From contig CM028333.1 of NCBI GenBank assembly GCA_016647705.1, positions 8,196,616-8,260,615 on the forward strand: a DNA stretch of 64,000 bases, read 5' to 3'. Position 1 is the first letter of the stretch, and every line of letters begins with the position of its first letter. The notes under the pieces were generated by a model that was not told where the DNA came from, ran no database searches, and saw only the letters and a program-made list of their open reading frames with translations. The DNA comes from Eucommia ulmoides. Taxonomy: Eukaryota; Streptophyta; Magnoliopsida; Garryales; Eucommiaceae. The translations under genes and the position numbers were made by a program. Positions 24,198 through 37,600 of the stretch are shown in pieces.

Positions 24198-24870
24198 TGA
24201 CAGTAGTTAATAACCTGCAAAAATAAAACCAAAATAATAATATTTGATCAAATTAGTGAATAAAGATTTGTGTAATTTACAAAAAAACAAAACTAATGCA
24301 GACTCAAATGGCAGCATGACAGAAATAGAAATTGGACCTATACTTCGTGCGTGAACGGTATGGGCCGGGGGTCCACTCATCATGTTTGATAGACATTGAC
24401 CAGTTAGCCGACCTCTCTGGGGTCCCTACCTTGCCACATGTCGTGTTGTGATCAGTTCACGGTGGTCGGTGAAAATAGTACCCCTCCTCAAGGTTAAAAC
24501 ATGAATTGGATTGCTTAATCGGGAGCATTGACCAACTATCAATTTTCATTTGATAAATTCTTGTTTCCTTCACCTCCATCTATCTCAATGATCCGATGAT
24601 CAACGGCGGTGCTCAAACATGGTCGATGATGACTGTTTGTGGTGGTTGGTGACGGTGGTTTGTAGTGGTGATCAACGTCTCTGTAGCAATGCAAGCATAC
24701 ACGTGTTATACACACGCTAACTTAAATAATAACCCCCTACCATTATAGTTGTCCAGATTTGGTAACTGGAGAACGTTTGACCTTGTATCTAAGATTGTGA
24801 CGAATGAGTTTTCTACCATCCAATACCCTAAATTGTTTTTGATTGCTAATATGGAGAAAATGAAGAAAAA

Positions 24871-24916
<46 letters not shown>

Positions 24917-27390
24917 TCATAATCACCGATGGCAATTGACTTCACAATAGAAATTGAATTGTAATTGTGCAAGTGAATGATAGATAAGGAAAACAGGGGT
25001 ACTCAGTACTCACAGGTGGGCAACAACGTTGGAAGCTCTAATTGAGAAAGGGCAAACGGCAAATTGAAGAACCTGAAATCCGTAAGAAATCTGCAGAACA
25101 AATGCGAGGAGAATGAAAACAAAAAGAAATTAAGAACGACCACAAATCAGTGAGGTCTAATGAAATGGCAGCAGGATCTGAGCGAAATAAAATCTGCCTT
25201 GAATCAAAAGGAAATTGAAGTCAATACAGTAATTATCAATGATAAAATGACGGTTTCATCATTTCATAATTACCAAGAATTGTTCTTTAAATTGTTCATC
25301 TTATTCAAAAGAAGAAAATAATGCAATCAAAGAAGGTTGTTCAATGTTTCTGTTTCTATTTCTCGCATGTAAATATTTCTACTTCACTAAATACACAAAA
25401 ACGAAACAAACGCTAAGCAGAAACATTAAACAGAAACACAGACACTAAAAAAATGTCATCATTCCTGAATTGTCTTTAAAAATAAACACTAAACAAACGT
25501 CATCAAAGAATCAAAGAAGTGATTAATTTTTTCCAGATATTCTTGATACTTGACTTACATAATTTTTCATAATTTTGGCTTTGACTCTAATATGAATCTG
25601 AGAAAATCAGCATTTTTCAAATACATACACTGAAGAAGCAAAATATACCTGATCAGGCTGCTATCGACGGACTGTTTCTGTTTCTATTTCTCGAGTGTAA
25701 GTGTTTTTGCTTCACTAAACACACAAAAATGAAATAAATGCTATGTAGAAACATTAAACAGAAACATAGACACTAAACAAATGCCATCAATCTTGATTTG
25801 CCTTTAAAAATAAACACTAAACAAACGCCATCAAAGAATTAAAGAAATTTCAATTATTCATCATTGTCAGCAGATCTCGAATCTACCTGATATTCACGTT
25901 GTTCACTTGAAATGCATAGAAGTCCGAATGCCATGATTTCCTGAAAATCTGCGTCAAATATACAAACTATTATCCATTCAAAAAACGAAAATGGCCTAGA
26001 GGAGATTAAAAAGGTGTGGAACGTACCTAAACTAAACCAAATGAGAATATATATATAAAAAAAAAGGTAAAATTCAAGATGGAATCTATGGACACCAATT
26101 CAAAAGACACTCAAAATTAGCTCGAGAAACATCAGGTCTGATCGATTCTTCTGCCACGAAATCTCTCACAATTGAATATGCATGCATCAAAAACCATAAC
26201 ACACAAACCAAAGATATATTCAGTGATTGATTTCTTGAGATGAAGAATCAGGTGATTGATAAATATCTACAAAAATCAGGTGATTGATATATACAAAAAC
26301 TATATATACAAAAATCAGGTGATTGATGAAGAATCAGGTGATTGATATATACAAAAACCATAACACACAAACCAAAACATCAGGTCCGAGGCACGATAGC
26401 GACGGCGGTACCTGATGAAGGGGGAGAATCAATGATTCGGTGGTTGATTTCTTGAGATGAAGAATCTCTGATGGTGATTGAATCTCCGATGGCGATGGAA
26501 GGGGATGGCGAACTGAGAAAATCTGGATCGATTCCTCTGCCACGAAATGAAATAAGAAAATCGGAGGTCAATCTTGATTCTGGATCTGAGATGAACTGAG
26601 AAAATACTACCTGAAGGCAACGTTTGTTCTAGGAGACGATGAAGGCAACGGAAATTGCAGGTGCGATGGAGATGTCGAGGCGACGATGACGGCAACGGCA
26701 GTAGCGGATGGGCTGGAGATGAAATGAAAGAAAAAAATCGTTGGTCAATTCTTGATTACAGATTTGAGATTAATCGGAGAAAATCGGAGAAAATAGGAGA
26801 AAACCGTACCTGAAGGCAGCGTTCGTTCGAGGAGACGATGACAGGGACGGAGGCGACGGAGATGGCGAGGCGACGATGGCAACGGCAGTAGCGGATGAGC
26901 TGGAGTTGGCGAGACCGACGGCGACGATGGATTGGGGATGATCTGAAGAGGTAAGGTGGAGCTCACGCTTTGGGAATGGAGATGGCTATATGAAAGATTG
27001 AGAGAGCAAACTATAGGGTTGTATAATGTTGTGACTTGAGAATTGAGATGGCTGTTACGATTATGGAGGGATTGTGAGAGATTTGGAGGATTTAGTTGTA
27101 GATAGGGAAACTATAGTGTTGTGACTTGAGAGATTTTTAAAAAAAATAGTCAACCACAACCGTTGGATCGAAACAATCTCACGTTAAAAAATGATCAAAA
27201 AATCTCAAACGTTAGATCTAAAATTGATCAGATGGCCAAAAATGTGTACTGGTATCATTTAATTTTGTTTGTTGGATATTCGATCCAAGGGCCTAAAATG
27301 TCTCAAATATAAAATATCTCCTGGTGTAATCTCAACTGTCAGATATTCGATCCGACGGCTCAAAATGTCTCAAAATGTAAATATGTTGTG

Positions 27391-27392
<2 letters not shown>
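24198..27392 (-). other. 5' part of the large Helitron, no gene recognised
   Basis: Between the probable first coding exon of RepHel and the 5' end. It should include its promoter. Duplications: about 25340-25515 and 25675-25845 are direct copies (tctgtttctatttctcg, then acactaaacaaa). 26240-26370 holds five copies of aatcaggtgattgat. 26600-26720 and 26813-26910 are copies of a GC-richer block (gaaggcaacg, cgaggcgacgatg, caacggcagtagcggatg). The Arg/Ser-rich minus frames at 26334-26966 come from that block and show no domain. 24320-24700 is GC-richer, open in none of the frames. Confidence 0.5.
24871..24917. repeat. (ATT)n microsatellite
   Basis: About 47 bp of perfect TAT/ATT trinucleotide repeat in the 5' part of the Helitron. 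It produces a run of isoleucines in a chance minus-strand frame. Confidence 0.95.

Positions 27393-27432
<40 letters not shown>
27393..27432. repeat. (TA)n tract at the Helitron 5' boundary
   Basis: Forty bases of TA separate Helitron 5' sequence (below) from host repeat sequence (above). The host side at 10440-10459 also ends in TA repeats, so the true insertion point cannot be placed to the base. Confidence 0.9.
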
Positions 27433-27436
<4 letters not shown>

Positions 27437-27655
27437 GTAGAGCTTATCCCAACTTTTCTTATTCCCTACTATTTATAGACGCATTTAATGGGAGACAAAC
27501 ATATATAATATCGCAAATAAAGTCATTCCACATAAAATACGACCATTGGAGGAGTTTTACAAAACATTGCACATGAAGTAGGCTCACCTACTGATTAGAT
27601 TCGTGTGACTTTTTTTGAGTAGGGAATAAAGACCGTGCCAAAATCAGGTCCCGGG
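27433..27655 (-). repeat. F-box repeat unit, right of the 17-kb Helitron
   Basis: Matches the array segment from gagcttatccca through actatttatagacgcatttaatggg, ggaggagttttaca and gattcgtgtgac to ggcttcttgatagatc (compare 41370-41610). Continues 10013-10459 after removal of the Helitron. Homology to the array ends near 27655. Confidence 0.8.
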
Positions 27656-28768
27656 GCTTCTTGATAGATCCTGGGTAACCAACAGTGCAGCTCATCCATG
27701 GACCCTCGTCATGAAAAGTGGATGATGGTAATTTATCGCATATTAGTAGTCCCCCACTCCCAGTTCAAGATCCCATGACCCTGAGATTCTTCGGTCCAAC
27801 TTTTCAGAAATGTCTGGCAAGGTATTACGATAGTAGCATGTACAGTGTCCCCTATAATACCCCCACCTCACTCTTTTTCTCAAGGCAAAAGCTTTATGAA
27901 TTACGATCTTTGGTCTAGTCGATTACCAAAGGTGAAGATTTTTAAAATTGTCCATTCCCTGTTACCTTGTTAGAAAATGGTCAAGTTCCGAATGAGGGTT
28001 GAACCAAGGGCACCGATGGTACCAGCAAAAGCTCCCAAAAATCCACACATGAACACACACGAGGAAAGGTGCAAAGAGATCCCGGGGCAGGAGAAGATCG
28101 TCCGATAACATCAACATCAGAATGGGGGGTCTGGAACATTGGGCTTACTTGAGACTCCACAGTTTGTCGGGACACCAACAATGCCCTGACGTTCTGCTAA
28201 TCAATATTGTTGATGCCATGTAATCTGGAGCCACGCAAAATACTAATACTCGCATTGTCAATGGTTTCGTAGTGTCCCACTCAGTGTAACTTTTCCACGC
28301 AGCTACTTCTGTTTGTGCTCGTTTGGATATGGAGACTCAAGCGAGGATACAAGTGTACAATCGCTTCAGGGAAACAAAGGCACGAATTCAAGAGATGGAG
28401 TCTGGGTTGTCAAACCTAAGGGTAGCTAGTACCTATGAGGCACATATATTTCGAGAATGACATGCGACAGGCATGAACAACTCCAGTTGATACGAGAGGA
28501 ATTACGTCGGACATGACGTCCTCAACTATTTTCAATTTTTTTTAATAAGAACAACGCTACACATCTCAAATTTGACGACTAATGCATAAAATGTTTGTAC
28601 ATTGCAAGCATTCAAAGCATCAGAAATTATATTTTCAATTAATTAATAAACTTGGACAAATCTATTATATAAATTAAAACATTAAAATATTTTAATATTT
28701 TGAATTGTTGGATCAACTTTAGATACAATGATGGAGATTAGACAACATTTTAAATCCTTGTAATCTAA
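27656..28768. other. Low-copy-looking sequence with fragmentary open frames
   Basis: Less AT-rich than its surroundings. Plus-strand frames at 27718-27918 and a run near 28310-28470 (a segment reading ETQARIQVYNRFRETKARIQEMES) look protein-like but are broken by stops. They could be remains of a gene or of a transposon-encoded protein. I recognise no domain. Confidence 0.35.
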
Positions 28769-28963
28769 TCTATATAATAAATCAGCTCATTTACATTCAC
28801 AACTGTTAGATGTCTCTGGATATTCGTAGCCGTTAGATTAAAAATCAAGTTTGAAAATGTACTATTGTAGTTATAGTAACTTCTTGGGCGGGAAACATTT
28901 AAGGCCCTTGGATCTAATATCCAAGGGCTGAGATACATTATTCACAAAGAGATTTGATTTCTC

Positions 28964-29606
28964 ATGTTCTTTCAAGACCAGTGCCTGCCCTCTCATTCTC
29001 TCTCTCACTGCACGTTCTCACTTATCTCTATTGCTCCTCTCTCTCACTCACACTCCGTCGCCTTCTCTGCTACAGCTGGAGCACTGCGGTGCCCTCGCCG
29101 TCTCTCTAGTCCTCACCATCGCCATCGCCATCGCCAGATCCTCAACGCTCCTAACCGACATCGATTGATCGGTCCTCTTCGCTCAACGCTCTCGCCATCA
29201 CCAACGCCAACCACCAGCACAGTAGCCATCGTCGTTGATTCAACCAGATCTGAGTTTGATTTGGCCAGATCAAACTTCAACTGGGCTGGATCGCGATAGC
29301 GATGGCTACCGGTGGTCGAATCTAGATGGCAGTGGCCTGCGGTGGTCGGATCTAGACACTTGTGAGTTTCTATTTTGTTTTCAGTTTTTTTTTTTTTTTA
29401 ATTCTATTTTGGGTGTGTCTCTGATTTCTGTTTCTGTTATCCTTTCTTATTATTAGGGGTTCTATTCTCATTGTTCTATCCTGCAGGTTGTTTGGTTGTG
29501 GGTTCTCATTACACTCAAGTGGTTGAAGCTCAAAGCCTTCAGCTTCTGTTTATCTCTCTGTTTCGAGGTCGAAGCCCACGCTAAAGCAGTTCCACTTTCA
29601 ACTCAG
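28964..29606 (+). other. Possible captured gene 5' end inside the small Helitron
   Basis: 28964-29299 is an open frame with low-complexity Ser/His/Arg content, resembling a CT-rich leader more than a protein. 29487-29606 is bounded by ATCCTGCAG|GTTG and ACTCAG|GTGCA, so it could be an exon of 120 nt. No product can be named. Confidence 0.3.
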
Positions 29607-31112
29607 GTGCACTCTCGCTTTTTGCGTCTCCCTATCTTTCCTCTGTGACCATATCTTAGTTCTCTAGAAATACTTCAGTTTGATGTAGAAGGTTTCCTTC
29701 AGTCTAATTTCAAGATCTGAGTTATATTGATTTTCATTTTATAATTGTCAATCTCCACATTTTCTTGCGGTTCGATCTTGAAGATTGCAAAAATTGAGTT
29801 TTTTCACTTTTGTCGATTCTTCCAAATCATCAAAAGATTTTTTTATTTTTTTTTAAATTGATGCTTCATCTAAGTTTTGTTATTTCAGCATTTTTTTTCT
29901 TGCTTAAATGATTTGAATGCTTGCTTTAAAATTTGGAGAAAAAAAATTGATCAAAATTTGGAATTTTGGGTATTTGAGGTCTAATGAAAAATATTTGGTG
30001 ATTTACGATTTTTTTGTATATATTTTCAGCCTCTCTTTGTAGTCTAAGCTCTAACCTCTATTTGCAAAGAGAGAACTTTGGGAGGTGAGAGCAAGTGGGT
30101 ATTACTCCAATTCAAAATAAACTGTATGAAGCAGCTCCATGTGAATTCATTGAGTTTTTCTTTTAAATTTACAATACACTTAGATTTCTCCTGAAACATT
30201 TTTTTTTTCTTGAAATTATCTTAATATATCTGTTCTGTACACCTGTTTCTTAATCACCTTCAGGCTGTATATTAATCACCTTTAGGCGTCAAAGAGCAAT
30301 CATAGGTACTCCAAATTTGCACACCACCTGTTTAACGTGGGTCGTCAATGAAAATTACAGTGCACACCACACAGCCACCTATACTTCTTATAATTCTGAT
30401 TTTTTTTTTATTTTTTTTTTCAATTTCTTGCCCCCCTTTGTTACTCAATTATTCTTGACTTTTTTGTTTTGTAAAAGACGAACTGTTCTTTTTGCGGTTA
30501 ATTTGAAAATAGGGAATAAAGAATGGCAGCCAAACTGTGGCGAATGATGGAAAAATGATAACGTTTTCAACTCACTTATGGTGTTTCAATTTGGTTATTT
30601 TCTTCTCATCCAGCTAAAATTTATGGTTTACAGTGGGTAAACATGTAACAATCTGGGCTCATTTATTTACAAAAAGTGTTTGTTCAATCGTGATCACTGC
30701 CTCGCCTTCTGTAGAACTAAGGTTCTATTTGGTTAGTTTTTTTAATGTTTTTATTTCTACTAAAATTGGATTAGAACAGAGAAATAGAAATATAATCTGT
30801 TTTTCTGATCCCAGGTTTTTTAACAAATTTTTGAGATATGAACAAATGGACCCCCCCAAACCAAAAAAGAAAAAGAAAAAGAAAGGCAAACACTAAGTAT
30901 CCGCCAGTTAGAGAGTGGGCGACGAAACGGGGAAGCCGGAAGAAAGTAATGATGATAGTCCTCAAATTAAGTAAAAATAAGATTTAGTCTTTATGGTTAG
31001 TTATTATTATTGTTCTATTATTATTATTGATGGTCAGATGAAATATGTGTAAAATATTGTATAAAAAGAAGAGATTATGTGATTTATTTATTTTTTGTCG
31101 TTTTGTTTTACA

Positions 31113-31143
31113 CCCGTGCCTTCAGGTACGGGTTATACGCTAG
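31113..31143 (+). terminator. Helitron 3' hairpin and CTAG end
   Basis: A 20-base stem-loop followed by TTATACG and CTAG, then host T. This is the best preserved 3' signature of the family in the window. Confidence 0.85.
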
Positions 31144-32541
31144 TATCAAATAATATATGTAACAAACTAACAGCATGTCACAAAATATCTCATAATTTTT
31201 TTTTTCTCACCACCACTTTGGAAACAATTAAATAAAATTATATTTTATAGCATTTTAAGTTGTGTATTTGTATTTGATTGATTATTTTTAATTATTTATT
31301 ATCTTCTTAATATTTTTTTTAAATAATTTAATTTCAGATCTGCATAGTATTGGGCATATTGCTGACGTGCTTAGCTCCAATCGGTGGATTACGATCAATA
31401 ATCCTCTCGGCGAAGACTTACCAATTCTATTCTTGAATCTGTGATAATGACGAAAAAATTCTTGAATTATTTTTCTCCTTTTTTTTAGGATATTCAATAA
31501 TAGAATATTATGACAATTATTTCTTATTTCAAAACTATCATTTTGGATGTTTCGTTTTTGCTAATTAATTTATTATTTTCAGTCAATAATTATTTATATT
31601 TTAGTTTGTGCAATTCATTTTTGTGGTTTATTATTTTTCGAATTCATTAAGACAAAGTTGTTTACATAAGAATGTGTTTTAAAAAAATTAATTTCTAAAA
31701 AATAAGCCATTTCAACTTATTTTCAAAAGTCTCATAAGCCCGGATTGGGAATCCCTGCTATTTAAAGTTGGGATTAGCAATCCCGATTTTATCTTGTTCT
31801 TAAAAGAAGAAAAAAAAAAAAACTTAAAACTGGGATTTGTGACCCCAATTATACGGTCCAGGATATTTATTTATTTTTTCTTAAAAGCCAGGGTTAAGAA
31901 CCCGGCTTTCCAGCTTTCCACAATGAAAGCTAGGGATGACAATTAAAACGAACCAAAGGGTAACCGCACGAAACCAAAACCGAGTGGTCCAGTTTTGAAA
32001 CCAACTAAATGGTTTTGGTCTTGGTTTTAGTTTTAAATTTAACAACTGACGCGGTTTTGGTTTTGATTTTGGGATAATAACCGTCTAACCAATATATATA
32101 TATTTTTATTTATTTACTATTTACAGCTTAATCCCTAATTTTATATAAATATTTTGTATTTATTTACACTTTAACCCTAATATATATATATATAGACCGG
32201 GTGGTGCTGGGGTTGTAATTCATCTGTTTACTTGGCCGAACAACTGCTCCTGCTTCTTGCCTCTTCTCTTTGATCCTTTTTCATCCTTCACTGTGACTAA
32301 ATTTTGGCCTGGTGGTAGCAAGGGAAGGCTCGAGATTTGATCTGCAAATAGATAAGTATTAAAAAAGTTTTATCACATGACTAGGTGTTCACTACTTCAC
32401 TTTCAAGTTTTAGCTTCCATTTCAGCTGCAACCCCTCATCTTTTGTCTTGCCCTTCCAGATCAACTTACAGAGAGACAGAGAGGTGGCTATCCTAATTGA
32501 AATAGCAAAGAGTAAATATAGGAAGTCGTGAAAAGAGGTAC
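31144..32541. other. Intergenic with a hAT-like fragment, no gene seen
   Basis: AT-rich. At 31931-32095 a hAT-like end (TAGGGATGACAATTAAAACG) is followed by the ggttttggtt/accaaaacc-rich block also seen at 1160-1328 and 8225-8380. Its other end was not found. At 31720-31910 the word ggattgggaatccc recurs in variants (aagttgggattagcaatccc, aaactgggatttgtgacccc). No reading frame is convincing. Confidence 0.5.
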
Positions 32542-32555
32542 CTTTTTCTTCTTCA

Positions 32556-32840
<285 letters not shown>

Positions 32841-33094
32841 TTATGTAAATGTGTCTGTTGTGTGTGTCAAACTTTTCCATATATGATGCCCATCGCCTAA
32901 AAAAGAGTCGTTAAATAATTGTCTGGTTGATGATGGCTGAGGCTCGGGAAACCCTTTATTCTTGTTTGAAACTTCTGCAGGCAAAATTTATTGCCAAATA
33001 ATACCCGTAAACCAATCTGCCTGTCCAGTACTTCAACTAAACCAGAAAAGGAACAGAGAGAAATTATAATAAAATATGTTATATCTATATGCAT

Positions 33095-33240
33095 CCACTT
33101 GTCAAATACACCTTGCACCACCATAGTTCGTCACCTTTTTTTTTTAAATAAATGAGTTTGCTACAAACTATTAATAAATTGTTAGCATTCTTCAAGTAAA
33201 TGTCTCGGATATATGACAAAACCATACCGAAAAATATCAT
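33095..33240. repeat. Dispersed repeat, relative of 5278-5560
   Basis: Shares caccttg(c/t)gcca, a T-rich run followed by aaataaatgag, tct/actattaataaattg and ctcggatatatgacaaaaccatacc with the 5.3-kb locus. No transposon ends were identified. Confidence 0.55.
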
Positions 33241-33302
33241 AAAAAATGAGCTGGCATTTATTTACCTCTAAAAACTTCTTCTCCTCTTTTGATGACCTAG
33301 CA

Positions 33303-33307
33303 TAATT
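33303..33307. repeat. Target-site duplication TAATT, left copy
   Basis: TAATT precedes the left LTR of the Copia element and follows the right LTR at 38789-38793. Confidence 0.9.
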
Positions 33308-33540
33308 TGTTGGCGTGAGTCCAATTAATGAGTTCATATTCATTTTCTCCAAACCACCATATTAAATACTCATCTACTATATTCAATGCTCACCTTCCCC
33401 AACTCCATATTTAATGTGATTTCCCAACCATCCTCTTAAATATTGGTTTGAATAGATTTGTATCTATATATATTGATGTAAATATTATCAAAGTAATTAA
33501 TGAAAATAAGATCTTCTACCTATCCTATCTATCTTTTACA
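33308..33540 (+). repeat. Copia 5' LTR
   Basis: 233 bp, TG...CA. A TATA-like ctatatatat lies at 33463-33475. Directly followed by the initiator-Met primer site. Confidence 0.9.
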
Positions 33541-33552
33541 TGGTATCAGAGC
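33541..33552 (+). other. Primer-binding site for initiator tRNA-Met
   Basis: TGGTATCAGAGC abuts the 5' LTR without spacer. It is the usual Copia first-strand priming site, complementary to the 3' end of initiator tRNA-Met. Confidence 0.9.
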
Positions 33553-34148
33553 CAAACTCAAACCCATATCTGTAAGTTCTTTCGTGCACTGTTTTTTTCT
33601 CTTTTCTTGAATCTCGGATCCTCCGTTATAATTTCTGATCATATATTCCGAAACGTTTTTTTCAAAACGATTCCAACTACATATTACATGATCTTTTTTG
33701 ACGTTCCACGTGCCATCATGTGCGAATTGAAACTTTGCCCAGAAACTTACCGATTCCAGCAACATAAACCTATTTTCGAAACCATTTCTTAGTCCGATTT
33801 CAAATCTGATACCATATCTAAACTCCAATTTTCAAAACTATTCCAACAACATATTATTCGACCAGTTCCGACGTTTCACGCGCCCTCACACGCCGCTTCT
33901 TTCTTACAACCTTCGTTTCACGCGCCGTCTTCCCAGGCCCACGCGCAACTGCTTCATTTTTTGCCTGGTTTAGCCTCTTTTTGACTGGTTCTTGACGATA
34001 TAAGACCGGTTCCTGGTGTTATTTTGTATTTCCAATCCAACGGTGGTGTCGGTTTTGCAAAATATTGTTTCTACAGTATAGTTCCTTTTATAACTATACA
34101 GACCGATTCACTGTTAACCTTTCATGTCCGCTCCACTACCAATTCCTG

Positions 34149-34681
34149 ATGGCTGATACAGACTCCCATACTGATAAATCTCCATCTTCATCCATCCTAG
34201 CTGAATTGACCACAAAAATGGTTGAAATTTTAAGCAAAATTTCAACCCCAACCCAAACTTCCGATAGTACTACTACACCGATCGGCATCAAGTTGGATGA
34301 CACCAACTATGCTCTTTGGTCCCAGGTAGTCGAGATGTACATCTCGGGCAAAGACAAAGTGGGATATATAAACGGCGATTTACCCCAACCTCCTTCGATG
34401 GACCCTACCTTTCGACGATGGCGCACTGATAACGCTATTGTTAAAGGATGGTTGATTAATTCCATGGACTCCTCTCTTATCAGTAATTTCATTTGCTTCC
34501 CAACAGCCAAGTTGGTGTGGGATGCAATTACTACTACATACTTTGATGGCAGCGACACCTCCCAGGTGTATGACCTCCGCGATGAGTGACCCGCCTCAAA
34601 TAGGCTGGCGGTTCTCTTGAAAAATTCTACAATGATCTTCAAGGCCTCTGGCGTGAAATCGATTTCCATCGTCCAAACCCG
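34149..34681 (+). pseudogene. Copia gag, broken
   Basis: Starts at the ATG at 34149 (MADTDSH). The gag signature DDTNYALWSQVVEMYISGKD, then W..DNAIVKGWLINSM and AKLVWDAITTTYFDG, is plain. Near 34580 the frame changes from that of 34149 to that of pol, and an in-frame TAG follows at 34601-34603. Reading resumes as SLEKFYNDLQGLWREIDF and joins the downstream frame at MECPND (34682). No new protein is proposed. Confidence 0.8.
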
Positions 34682-37600
34682 ATGGAATGCCCAAATGATA
34701 TTCAACACTACAATACTCTAATTCAGGAAGATCGAGTATATGTATTCTTGGATGGTCTCGATGACCGCCTAGACCATATCAGGAGTGATGTCCTGCAGAT
34801 GAAACCATTTTCAACAGTCGAGAAAGCCTATGCGCACATCCGGAGAGAAGCTCTTCGTCAGATGGTAATGATGACAAGTAGCCCCAATGATATACCAGGA
34901 GCTGGTCTGGCATCCAAAAGTCTTAAACATGGCTCGCAGCCACAAACATCCTCCGGGTCTCTCTCTCTTCATAGTGGCAAACCCGGTTATAACTGCAGAT
35001 CCCAAGCCATCTCTGATGGTACTAAATGCTCTCACTGTGAGAGTACAAAGCATATGCATGAGGCCTGTTTTAAGCTTTACGGGTATCCCGATTGGTGGCA
35101 CGAACTCCAAGCTCGGAAGCGTCGTGATAGAAGTGGGAATAATAATAGTACTAGCATGGTTGCAGTGGCTGCAGCTGATAGTACAAACGTTGACCCAGGT
35201 GATGTTCTACTTGGTTCTAAACGGGATGCTGATCACAATACTTGGATAATTGATTCCGGAGCAACAGACCATATGACATTTGATGCAAATGATTTTTCTC
35301 AGACCTCTCCTCCTCGGCGAGCTAGCATTGTTAATGCTAATGGAGGCACCTCTTTGGTAACAGGGGCTGGGACTATAATGTTGTCACCAACCCTACCATT
35401 GCCTAATACTTTACTAGTGCCTTATCTCTCTCACAAGTTACTATATGTGAGTCAAGTTACTAAAGATTTGAATTGTGTTGTTGTCATTTATCCTGCGTTT
35501 TGTCTTATTCAGGATATTCTCACTAAGGAGATAATTGGACGTGGAACTCAGAGGAGGGGACTCTATTATGTGGAAGATTTCAGTATCGGCCGAGCACACC
35601 ACATGCACCGCCCAAGCGACCTCAGAGTAGAACAAATTTTGCTTTGGCACCGTCGGTTAGGCCATCCGTCGTTTGGATATCTTCAACATGTACTTCCTGA
35701 TTTATTTTCAGGCTTGTCAAATGTAGATTTCAAATGTGAGACTTGCATTCTTGTTAAAAGTCATTGTGCCACTTACCCATTAAGTATGAATAAAAGTGAT
35801 GTTCCTTTTACTCTGATTCACTCTGACGTGTGGGGTCTTTCCCCAAAATCTACTCTATCTGGTGTTCGCTGGTTTGTGATATTCATTGATGATTGTACTC
35901 GAATAACTTGGCTTTATCAGTTGAAACATAAAAATAAAGTTTCTCGGGTGTTTCAATCATTTCATACAATGATTCAAACTCAGTTTAATGCTAAGATTCG
36001 CATTCTTAGATCCGATAATGGTGGAAAGTATGTGAATCAAAAGCTCCGTGGTTATTTCCAACACCATGGACTAATCCATGAGACCTCATGTCCCTAGACT
36101 CCGCAAAAAAATGGTGTAGCCGAGCGCAAGAATCGTCACATCCTCGAAACTGCTCGAGCTCTATTACTTGGAGCTCACATACCAAGCCACTACTGGGTTG
36201 ATGCTGTTGCCACGACTGTCCATCTCATTAACCGCATGCCTTCAAAAGTTCTTGGGTTCAAGACTTCAGTACAAGCCTTGTCAACCTATATGTCACTACC
36301 TACAGTATTGATGCTTCTGCCTCATGTCTTTGGTTGGGTTGTGTTTGTTCACCTCCACAAGAACCAACGCACGAAACTTGATCCATGTGCTATTCGTTGT
36401 CTTTTTTGGGGATATGCTGTACACCAAAAAGGGTACCGATGCTACGACCCGACTACTCGGCACACCTATGTGACAATGGATGTCACATTTCTTGAATCTG
36501 ACACTTTCTACTCTCCTGCCGCATCTAATTCTTCTCTTCAGGGGGAGGCACGAGAAGAAGAAGAGTTGAATTGGTTGACTTTCGACTGGTTCAAGGATGT
36601 TGAGACAACACCGACTGCTCCTCAATTGACCATTGAGAAACCGACTCCAGATCTAGTGCCGACATCTCTAGAAGCTGATACAACTATTGAAGAGCCAACT
36701 CTAACTCCAGAGCCGACATCTCTAGAAGTTGAAGTAGCAGTACCCCCCCCTACTCTCCAGTATCCAACATTCCATTTCCTGAGAATATTACCGAGGTAAG
36801 CACTCCTAGCTCTCCTACTATTTTTACTAACGTGGATACTCCTGTTGGCTATGAATTATCTTTCAGGCACAATCGGGGCAAACCGCCGAACAGATATTCT
36901 CCAGAACTGGAGAACCACAAATCGAGATATCCAATTGCCAATTATGTGTCTACAAAGAAGCTGTCTAAACCCCTCAAAAATTTTGTGAATGAACTTTCCT
37001 GACATCATATTCCCACAAATGTTGAAGAGGCTCTAGAAGACCCTAGGTGGGTCAAAGTTATGAAGGAATAAATAGAGACGTTGCTTAAAAATAAGACATG
37101 GACTCCTGTTCTCCAACTAGAAGGGAAAAAATCAGGGGGGGTACAAGTGGATATTCTCTATCAAGTACAAAGCTGATGGATTAGTTGAATGGTACAAAGC
37201 AAGACTGGTGGCAAAGGGCTATACGCAAACTTATGGCGTAGACTATCAAGAAACATTATCACCTGTGGCCAAGTTGAGTACTGTCAGGGTTCTACCCTCT
37301 CTTGCAACAAATCTTGATTGGCCATTGCACTAGTTTGACGTTAAAAATACATTTCTTCATGGAGATCTTGAAGAAGAAATCTACATGGATATCCCTCCAA
37401 GATTTACTGCAAACTCTAAATCTAAGATTGTGTGCAAGCTATAACGAATTTTGTATGGCTTAAAACAATCTCCTAGAGCGTGGTTTGGGCGCTTGAACTC
37501 GGAAATGAAGAAATATGGTTATTAACAAAGCAACTCAGACCATACGCTATTCCTAAAGTATTATCAGGGTAAAATAACAGCTTTGATAGTCTATATAGAC

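Larger units (their letters stand above)
10460..27432 (-). mobile_element. Helitron, ~17 kb, with a Rep/helicase gene
   Basis: The 3' end, read on the minus strand, is a hairpin (CCCGTGCCTTCAGGCACAGG), then TTATGCC and CTAG followed by T, the standard Helitron 3' signature. The 5' end lies in a (TA)n tract at 27393-27432, so the exact first base is unclear. Just inside it the minus strand has phrases about gagccgtcggatcgaatatc, similar to the 5' end of the small Helitron at 28769. Both host flanks belong to the F-box repeat unit: gattagttat on the left and gagcttatccca on the right are contiguous in array copies. Inside are a degenerate Rep/helicase gene (15173-24197), duplicated exon-like blocks below 15 kb and unassigned sequence above 24.2 kb. 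Confidence 0.85.
28769..31143 (+). mobile_element. Non-autonomous Helitron, 2.4 kb
   Basis: Starts after A at TCTATATAATAAATCAGC and ends at CTAG followed by T, with the terminal hairpin CCCGTGCCTTCAGGTACGGG at 31113-31132. Its first ~170 bp contains the phrases cgttagat and ggcccttggatctaatatcc, shared with the 5' region of the 17-kb element, so both belong to one family. It has no Rep/helicase. Inside is a leader-like region with CT-rich sequence and a spliced-exon-like block, so it may carry captured gene pieces. An alternative start five bases earlier (28764) cannot be excluded. Confidence 0.8.

Noticed and set aside
26334..26966. Ser/Arg/Pro-rich minus frames
   Set aside because: They arise from a duplicated GC-richer block, show no domain and lack splice support.
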